A stretch of 5,520 nucleotides of DNA from Vulcanimicrobiota bacterium (lineage in GTDB: Bacteria > Eremiobacterota > Eremiobacteria > Baltobacterales > Baltobacteraceae). The stretch is from NCBI GenBank assembly GCA_028287545.1, contig JAQBPL010000348.1, positions 1-5,520 on the forward strand. Reading direction: 5' to 3'. Positions 1 to 5,520 of the stretch are shown here, one piece after another (position 1 is the stretch's first letter; each line of letters opens with the position of its first letter). The position numbers and the translations under genes were made by a program. The notes under the pieces were generated by a model, which did no database searches, was not told the origin of the DNA, and saw only the letters and a program-made list of their open reading frames with translations.

Positions 1-400
1 AATATGTGGACGTTGCGATCCTTTCCGCTCCAAACTCGAGTTGCAACCTACGACGTCGGCATCACGCCGCCGATCCTGGCCTGTGCACCGCTGTCGAACC
101 TCGGCCTGTACCTGAATCTGCGCGCCCTCGTCTCATCGGTAACGGCGGTTCCCCGGCGACGGTCAGCAAGTCTGAATCGTCGCGTCAGCTGCTACTCGGG
201 AGTCGACAGCGCAAGCCTCTTTCGCGTTAGCAGTTCGCAGAACGCTTGGACGATCGCGGATGAATGGTGGAAGTCGCGGGGGGTAACGTCGGGTTCGGGA
301 CGGGGCAACGCGAGGGAGCATGATTACTTGCTGGCCCAGTAACCGGCGCGGTGCCCTTGCGCGCGCTAGGGACCAGCGGCTCAGGCGCGACGCCCGTCTG
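1..400. other. Upstream region without a recognisable gene
   Basis: I see no gene I can name here. The longest plus-strand frame (4-342) gives a 112-residue protein that is Arg/Ser-rich after about residue 45 and resembles no family I know. One stretch, 49-132 in frame 1, looks coding-like: 25 of 28 codons end in G or C, and it reads YDVGITPPILACAPLSNLGL and onwards. The bias is lost after about 135. This could be the remnant of a decayed or frameshifted gene. No tRNA, repeat array, insertion-sequence end or convincing terminator was seen. Confidence 0.4.
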
Positions 401-403
401 CAA

Positions 404-412
404 TGGTATACT
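404..412 (+). promoter_or_regulatory. Extended -10 promoter element for the diiron protein/hpnJ pair
   Basis: TGG followed by TATACT (407-412) matches a sigma-70 extended -10 (TGn-TATAAT) with one mismatch in the hexamer. There is no good -35 hexamer at the expected spacing, which extended -10 promoters tolerate. A start point near 419 would leave a leader of about 48 bases before the TTG start at 467. It sits in an AT-richer patch of otherwise GC-rich DNA and directly precedes the first gene. Motif match only. Confidence 0.5.
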
Positions 413-453
413 GTTCTTTCGTTGGCATAGCGGGTGTCGAGTACGTCCCATCC

Positions 454-459
454 GGGAGG
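454..459 (+). promoter_or_regulatory. Strong ribosome-binding site that fixes the TTG start of copy A
   Basis: GGGAGG ends 7 bases before TTG at 467. The more upstream GTG at 434 has no Shine-Dalgarno sequence. The TTG start also makes the N-terminus (MRVGS) identical to that of paralog copy B, so this site decides the start. Confidence 0.7.
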
Positions 460-466
460 CCACTGC

Positions 467-1330
467 TTGAGGGTCGGGTCTGAGGCGCACAAAGAGCTGT
501 TCTGCGGGTCGTTCATCGCGACGCACCTCGCGTACGAGCCCACTGAGTTGCCCTGGCCCGTGCTTGACGACGTCTCGCTCGCTCGCTTGCGGGCGATCCC
601 GATCTGGAGCACTGCGCTGCAGGTTGAGCTCAACGCGGGGCAGATGGTCACGGGGTTCGCCGCGACCTTGCGCGACCCACTGATTCGCGCAGCGGTCGCG
701 CTTCAGGGTGCAGAGGAGACTCGGCATGCGCGCATGGTCGGGACGCTCGTCGAGCGCTACGGGCTCAGTGCGACGACGCATCCTCCGGATCTCCCGCCTA
801 CGGAAGCGGCCTTCGTCAACTTTGGCTACCGCGAGTGCGTCGACTCCCTGATGGGCTTCGGGGTGTTCCGGCTCGCTCGCGAGGCGCGATTGCTGCCGGA
901 TGCGTTGGTATCGCAATTCACGCGCGTGTTGGTGGAAGAGGCGCGCCATATTGTGTTCTTCGTGAACTGGATTGCCTACGAGCGCACGCAGCGCGGCTAC
1001 GGATTCGCGCCGTTCGAGACGGCCGCAGCCGCCCTCGGATACGGCCGCGCACTGGTCCAGCTCGTCCAATCGGGGCGCGAAGTGGCGAGCGGCGCCGGCG
1101 TCTTCAACGATGGCGATGCCTTCGCGGATCTCACCATGGCGAAATTTCTCGCAGCGTGTCTCGCCGAGAACGAGATGCACATGGCGGGCTTCGATCGGCG
1201 GCTTCTCCGTCCGCGCCTGCTGCCGAGGCTCGCTGCGATCGCATTGGGGGCGATCGGCGCGAGCGAGCGAATCGGCGCGGCGGCCCAAACGCGATTTGCT
1301 CACCTGCGACCTGGGAGCCGACATGCCTGA
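467..1330 (+). CDS. Ferritin-like diiron protein, copy A (putative non-heme diiron oxygenase)
   Basis: This is a 287-residue soluble, helical protein of the ferritin-like fold. The expected diiron ligand set is visible in order: E54 (helix 1, in VELNAGQMV), E84 and H87 (ExxH in EETRH), E123 (in RECVDS), and E158 and H161 (ExxH in EEARH). That order is typical of diiron oxygenases/hydroxylases such as the AurF/VlmB-like and MiaE-like groups, so oxygen-dependent hydroxylation or N-oxidation is plausible. The substrate is unknown. A further E234-H238 motif (AENEMH) lies near the C-terminus and is absent from copy B. There is no signal peptide or membrane segment. I chose TTG at 467 over GTG at 434 (298 residues) because of the GGGAGG site and because copy B starts at the matching residue. 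The stop overlaps the start of hpnJ by 8 bases, which suggests translational coupling. By-eye identity to copy B is roughly 40-50%. The fold and metal site are well supported; the reaction is inference. Confidence 0.82.
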   Translation: MRVGSEAHKELFCGSFIATHLAYEPTELPWPVLDDVSLARLRAIPIWSTALQVELNAGQMVTGFAATLRDPLIRAAVALQGAEETRHARMVGTLVERYGLSATTHPPDLPPTEAAFVNFGYRECVDSLMGFGVFRLAREARLLPDALVSQFTRVLVEEARHIVFFVNWIAYERTQRGYGFAPFETAAAALGYGRALVQLVQSGREVASGAGVFNDGDAFADLTMAKFLAACLAENEMHMAGFDRRLLRPRLLPRLAAIALGAIGASERIGAAAQTRFAHLRPGSRHA

Positions 1331-2761
1331 CGTGATGAAGACGTTGTTCGTGAACCCGCCGAGCTTCGACGGCTTCGATGGCGGTGCCGGTTCGCGCTAC
1401 CAAGCGCGCCGTGAGATTCGATCGTTCTGGTATCCCACATGGCTCGCGCGGCCGGCTGCAATGGTGCCGGGCAGCCGGTTGATCGACGCCCCGCCCGACG
1501 GGTTGACGGTCGAAGACGTCGCGGCCACCGCGAAAGACTACGAGCTCGTGGTGCTGCATACGAGCACGCCGTCGTTTCCGAACGACGCGAAGTTCGCCGC
1601 GCACTTGAAAGAGCTGTATCCGGACAGTATGGTCGGCATGGTCGGCGCGCACGTCGGCGTACTGCCGCTCGAATCGATGAACGCTGCGCCCGCCGTCGAC
1701 TGGGTGGCCGTCGGCGAGTTCGACTACACGTGTCTGGACGTCGCTTCCGGCAAGCCTTTGAAGGACGTGCCCGGGATCGCTTATCGCGGGAACGGCCGTG
1801 TCGAATACACAGCACCGCGAGCCCCGATCCAAGACATGGATGCGTGTCCGACCGTCATCGACGTGTATAAGCGCGACTTGACGATCGAAAACTACTTCAT
1901 CGGCTACTTGCAGCATCCGTACGCCTCGCTCTACACCGGCCGCGGGTGCCGCTCGAAGTGCACGTTCTGCCTCTGGCCGCAAACGCTCGGAGGCCATCTC
2001 TATCGCGTACGCAGCGCCGATAGCGTCGAAGCGGAGATGGCGCTGGCGAAGCGGCACTTCCCGCAAGTCCGCGAGTTCTTCTTCGACGACGACACGTTCA
2101 CCGACAATATCCCCCGCGCGAGGAGATCGCGCGGCGATTGGGACCACTGGGCATCACTTGGTCGTGCAACGCGAAGGCGAACGTGCCGCGCAAGACCCTG
2201 GAAGTCATGAAGGCGAACGGCCTGCGACTGCTCCTCGTCGGATACGAATCGGGAAATCAGCAGATCCTGAACAACATCAAGAAAGGCATTCGCCTCGACA
2301 TCGCGCGGGAGTTTTCGCGCAACGCGAAGGAGCTCGGGATCACGATCCACGGGACGTTCATTCTCGGGCTGCCCGGCGAAACGCCCGAAACGATCCAGGA
2401 AACAATCCGCTTTGCGTGTGAGATCGAACCGGAGACGATCCAGGTTTCGCTAGCGGCGCCATACCCCGGTACGGAACTCTATCGCCAGGCACAAGAGCAG
2501 GGCTGGCTGCAAACCCAGAGCGACGGACTGGTCGACACGCACGGCATTCAGACCGCGGCCCTGAACTATCCGGACATCAGTTCGACGCTCATCTTCGATT
2601 CGCTCGATGCGTTCTACCGCAGGTTCTATTTCCGGCCGCGCAAGATGTTCTCGCTGTTCGGCGGGATGCTGCGCGATCCGCACCTCATGAAGCGGCGTCT
2701 GCGCGAGGGCGGGGAGTTCTTCAAGTTCCTGCGCGAGCGAAAGGCGACACAGGCGGCGTAA
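1323..2761 (+). CDS. hpnJ: HpnJ-like hopanoid-associated B12-binding-type radical SAM protein, interrupted by a one-base frameshift
   Basis: The N-terminus (KTLFVNPPSFDGFDGGAGSR from residue 6, then RYQARREIRSFWYPTW) and the whole body match the HpnJ family. In that family HpnJ acts after HpnI and HpnK to convert a glucosaminyl-bacteriohopanetetrol into the cyclitol ether head group of composite hopanoids. Residues 1 to about 170 form the cobalamin-binding-like N-terminal domain, with no DxHxxG motif. The radical SAM cluster motif CxxxCxxC is C209-C213-C216 in GRGCRSKCTFCLW. The rest of the barrel follows, including FFFDDDTFTDN, ITWSCNAKANVPR and LLLVGYESGNQQ. The frame is open from 1323, but after about 2120 the homologous sequence continues one frame back. 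Unrepaired, translation stops at 2210 (295 residues). Adding one base gives about 479 residues, normal for the family. ATG 1323 is chosen over ATG 1335 because GGGAG at 1313-1317 lies 5 bases upstream. The gene overlaps copy A by 8 bases. Family assignment is firm; whether the break is real is open. Confidence 0.85.
2111..2122 (+). other. Frameshift site inside hpnJ
   Basis: Frame 0 reads TDN-I-P-R-A up to 2120 and then degenerates to RSRGDWDHWASLG and a stop at 2208-2210. From 2120 in the -1 frame the family sequence resumes as EEIARRLGPLGITWSCNAKA. One missing base explains this: either a C lost from the C5 run at 2111-2115 (giving I-P-P-R-E-E) or a G lost near 2120 (giving I-P-R-A-E-E). 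An AGGAGA at 2121-2126 lies 11 bases before TTG 2138, so re-initiation of the C-terminal 207 residues is possible, although I prefer a sequencing error or point mutation. Confidence 0.8.
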
Positions 2762-3587
2762 CGGCGGGCTCGCGCGGCGGAAGCGCGCGGATCGTGAGGA
2801 GCAACGCTGTCGCAAGTCGCGGCATCAACACCGGCCGAAGAAGCCGGCGGTCGATGCGTGCCATCATCGAGCGGTTCGCCTCGAGCGCCGCCGCGAGGAA
2901 CATCGCCGGCGTGATGTCGGCCGCGATGGACTCGAAGAGTTCGTTTCCTTCCAACTTCGGCCACGGCACGTCGGCGACTCCTCGCGCCGGGGCGGACACC
3001 GTCTTGACGTAATACCCGACGGACTCGAGGGTACGGCGAAGGACGCCGTCGCGGCCCGCTCGGGCCTGCTCATAGCGCCACCAGTTCACGAAAAAGGCGA
3101 TGTGCCGCGCCTCTTCCCACATAAATCTATCGAAGATGTCGAGGAGCGCCGCAGGGAAGAGCCGCTTGCGCCGCGCGATCGCGAACGCGCCGAAGCCGAG
3201 AAACGAGTCCATGCACTCGCCGAACCCGAAGACGCGGAAGTCCTCTGTGGTCCCGCGCGGTTCGACGAAGGCGACCTCCGGAACGTCGATCCCGTAGTGC
3301 TGCAGCACGTGGCCCATCAGTCGTCCGTGACGCGTCTCCTCCATGCCCTGCAGCGCGACGGCCTCACGAATCAGCGGGTCCTCGATCGTCTGCGCGAACG
3401 CGGTGACGAGCTTCCCGGCCCGCCGTTCGATCGATCGTGCGTGGCTCCAGAACGGGAATGCGCGCAATCGTTCCACGAGCGCGACGTCCAGCGGAGGCCA
3501 GGGAAGATCACCGGGTTCCCACACGACGTGCGTTTCGATGAACCAGCGGCAGAAGAGGTCGCGGTGCTGCGTGCTCCCGACTCGCAT
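2721..3587 (-). CDS. Ferritin-like diiron protein, copy B (paralog of copy A)
   Basis: This 288-residue ferritin-like protein is collinear with copy A from its first residue (MRVGS, LFC, EPxxLPWP, DPLIRxAVALQGxEETRH, FGFGECMDS, EEARHIxFFVNW). The predicted diiron ligands are E54, E84, H87, E124, E159 and H162, so the metal site appears intact and an oxygenase-type role is plausible. The C-terminal E/H motif of copy A (AENEMH) is replaced by LEANRSM, with no histidine. ATG at 3587 is preferred because it matches the start of copy A. A TTG at 3596 would add three residues, and neither has a clear Shine-Dalgarno sequence. It lies 12 bases downstream of the aldo/keto reductase stop on the same strand, so the two are probably one operon. 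Its 3' end overlaps the 3' end of hpnJ by 41 bases. Substrate unknown. Confidence 0.82.
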   Translation of the reverse strand: MRVGSTQHRDLFCRWFIETHVVWEPGDLPWPPLDVALVERLRAFPFWSHARSIERRAGKLVTAFAQTIEDPLIREAVALQGMEETRHGRLMGHVLQHYGIDVPEVAFVEPRGTTEDFRVFGFGECMDSFLGFGAFAIARRKRLFPAALLDIFDRFMWEEARHIAFFVNWWRYEQARAGRDGVLRRTLESVGYYVKTVSAPARGVADVPWPKLEGNELFESIAADITPAMFLAAALEANRSMMARIDRRLLRPVLMPRLATALLLTIRALPPREPAVTPPVSPFARAGT

Positions 3588-3599
3588 GCTTGCCAAGAC

Positions 3600-4625
<1,026 letters not shown>

Positions 4626-4638
4626 GCTGCTATTCGTG

Positions 4639-4644
4639 CCCTCC
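4639..4644 (-). promoter_or_regulatory. Ribosome-binding site of the aldo/keto reductase
   Basis: On the minus strand this reads GGAGGG, 13 bases before the ATG at 4625. The spacing is longer than ideal, but no alternative start nearer to it fits the conserved N-terminus. Confidence 0.45.
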
Positions 4645-4698
4645 GGTGCCTCAGCGCCCGTACGTTGTTGCTACCCACTTGTCTTGCTGCGGCGCGCG

Positions 4699-4719
4699 GT
4701 TCGTAACGACGTAACGAAC
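4699..4719. promoter_or_regulatory. Palindrome in the divergent intergenic region, candidate operator
   Basis: The arms GTTCGTAACG (4699-4708) and CGTAACGAAC (4710-4719) flank a central A. Nine of ten positions are complementary across the axis. The same stretch also contains a perfect tandem repeat of CGTAACGA (4702-4709 and 4710-4717). Size and symmetry suit a dimeric repressor or activator (TetR-like, for example). It lies 74 bases upstream of the reductase start and 82 bases upstream of the hydrolase start, so one regulator could control both. No regulator gene is in the window, and I could not place confident -35/-10 elements in 4626-4801. Confidence 0.5.
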
Positions 4720-4801
4720 GAGCAATCGGCTTCTGAGCTGCCGCGCGAGATGCAGTGGTCTTGCTTGGGTTCGTGAGCGGCGGCGCCCGAAACACCATTA
4801 G

Positions 4802-5520
4802 GTGCAACGTAAGAGGTTCGTCCGTTTGGTTACGGCTGGGTCACTTGCCGTAGCGCATCCCGAGGTCGCGTCCGCTGCCGAGAAGGTCGCCGTCCCGAGC
4901 GTCGGCCAAGCTCAGCCGCAGTTCGCGCGAGCCGACGCGGTCGTCACCTCGTTCATGCAGAAGTACGCGCTTCCGGCCGCCGCCCTCGCGATCGCCAAAG
5001 ATGGCCGACTCGTCCACGCGCGTGCGTTCGGCTATCAAGACCTCGCGAAGACCAAACCGGTGACACCGATGCACCGCTTTCGCATCGCGAGCAACAGCAA
5101 GCCGGTGACTGCCGTCGGCGTGATGCTGCTCGTCGAGCGTGGCCGCGTCAAGCTCGATGATCGCGCGTTCGACGTGCTTTCCGACCTGTCGCCGCCCTCC
5201 AGTGCGCGCGTCGATCCACGGCTGAGGACGATTACGATCCGGCAGCTGCTCGAACATTCGGCTGGTTTCGACAGCACGAAGACCGATCCGCAGTTCGATG
5301 CGCTGCGCGTCGCCGCGGACGCGCTGGGGCGGCCGACGCCCGCGACCCACGTCGACATCATCCGGTATATGATGGGGCAGCCTCTCGCCTTCGATCCCGG
5401 CACGAAGTACCTGTACTCGAATCTTGGCTACAACATCCTCGGTCGCGTCATCGAGCGCGTGAGCGGCTCGCCGTACGAAGCGTTCTGCCAGCGAGAGGTG
5501 CTCGCTCCCGCCGGCATCAC
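4802..5520 (+). CDS. Exported serine hydrolase, beta-lactamase/PBP-like family (partial, runs off the right edge)
   Basis: The frame is open from GTG 4802, immediately after an in-frame TAG (4799-4801), to the window end, giving 239 codons without a stop. Residues 1-26 look like a signal peptide: basic QRKRFVR, hydrophobic LVTAGSLAVA, and a likely cleavage after ASA (residues 23-25). The mature part is a class C beta-lactamase-type (PF00144) domain. The nucleophile motif SxxK is S97-N-S-K100 (RIASNSKPVTAVGVM), followed by LLEHSAGFD and the YxN motif Y205-S-N207 (YLYSNLGYNILGRV). The third active-site motif (KTG/HxG-like) would lie beyond the edge. Such proteins act in the periplasm or outside the cell as esterases, peptidases or beta-lactamase homologs; which one cannot be told. 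GTG 4802 has no Shine-Dalgarno sequence. TTG 4826, with AAGAGG at 4811-4816, is an alternative but would lose the basic n-region. Confidence 0.88.
   Translation, partial: MQRKRFVRLVTAGSLAVAHPEVASAAEKVAVPSVGQAQPQFARADAVVTSFMQKYALPAAALAIAKDGRLVHARAFGYQDLAKTKPVTPMHRFRIASNSKPVTAVGVMLLVERGRVKLDDRAFDVLSDLSPPSSARVDPRLRTITIRQLLEHSAGFDSTKTDPQFDALRVAADALGRPTPATHVDIIRYMMGQPLAFDPGTKYLYSNLGYNILGRVIERVSGSPYEAFCQREVLAPAGI

Noticed and set aside
227..1324. 365-residue minus-strand open frame antisense to copy A
   Set aside because: It is Arg-rich with no recognisable motif, and it lies opposite a gene with a complete diiron ligand set. High GC content readily opens antisense frames.
1131..2147. 338-residue minus-strand open frame antisense to hpnJ
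   Set aside because: Low-complexity Arg/Ala/Val composition and no family match; it is a shadow of the conserved radical SAM gene.
972..2210. Long plus-strand frame starting inside copy A as a 412-residue protein
   Set aside because: The part before 1323 is out of frame with copy A and Arg/Ser-rich. The family N-terminus and ribosome-binding site place the real start at 1323.
2138..2761. Separate 207-residue radical SAM C-terminal gene starting at TTG
   Set aside because: The family sequence is continuous with the preceding frame, including the EEIARR residues upstream of the TTG, so this is better read as the second half of one frameshifted hpnJ.
2766..2792. GC-rich hairpin (CGCGC/GCGCG) just after the hpnJ stop as a terminator
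   Set aside because: The stem is short, no T-run follows, and it lies in the coding sequence of copy B; simple GC-rich sequence explains it.
4679..4709. TTGTCT ... TAACGA as a -35/-10 pair for the serine hydrolase
   Set aside because: The spacing is 19 bases and the -10 match is poor, and it overlaps the palindrome; not convincing enough to annotate.
4841..5350. Minus-strand open frame of 169 residues
   Set aside because: It is antisense to the serine hydrolase with its SxxK and YxN motifs, and it has a charged, low-complexity composition.

Overview
The window is GC-rich bacterial DNA with five protein-coding genes and almost no spare sequence apart from the first 400 bases and one divergent intergenic region. 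The clearest taxonomic clue is an HpnJ-type radical SAM gene, which points to a hopanoid-producing bacterium. GC content and protein style would fit a soil lineage such as Eremiobacterota (WPS-2), Acidobacteriota or Proteobacteria. The phylum is an inference with low confidence.

Layout. Bases 1-400 hold no gene I recognise, only a short coding-like stretch at 49-132. A TGG-TATACT extended -10 element at 404-412 and a GGGAGG ribosome-binding site at 454-459 lead into a plus-strand pair: a ferritin-like diiron protein (copy A, 467-1330), then an hpnJ-like gene (1323-2761) whose start overlaps the end of copy A by 8 bases. The hpnJ reading frame is broken by an apparent one-base deletion at about 2111-2121. 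Its two halves otherwise join into a normal full-length protein. A minus-strand pair converges on it: an aldo/keto reductase (3600-4625) followed by a second ferritin-like diiron protein (copy B, 2721-3587). Copy B ends inside hpnJ, giving a 41-base tail-to-tail overlap. A 176-base divergent region (4626-4801) carries a 21-base near-perfect palindrome. It separates the reductase from a plus-strand exported serine hydrolase of the beta-lactamase/penicillin-binding-protein-like family, which runs off the right edge.

Working together. Copies A and B are clear paralogs with the same six predicted iron ligands (Glu, ExxH, Glu, ExxH). One is coupled to hpnJ and the other to a reductase. The most interesting hypothesis is a small oxidative tailoring module around hopanoid side-chain (cyclitol ether) chemistry: a radical SAM enzyme, two non-heme diiron oxygenase-like proteins and an NADPH-dependent reductase. 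The gene content and order are visible in the sequence. The shared pathway and substrates are inference. The glycosyltransferase (HpnI) and deacetylase (HpnK) that normally act before HpnJ are not in the window.
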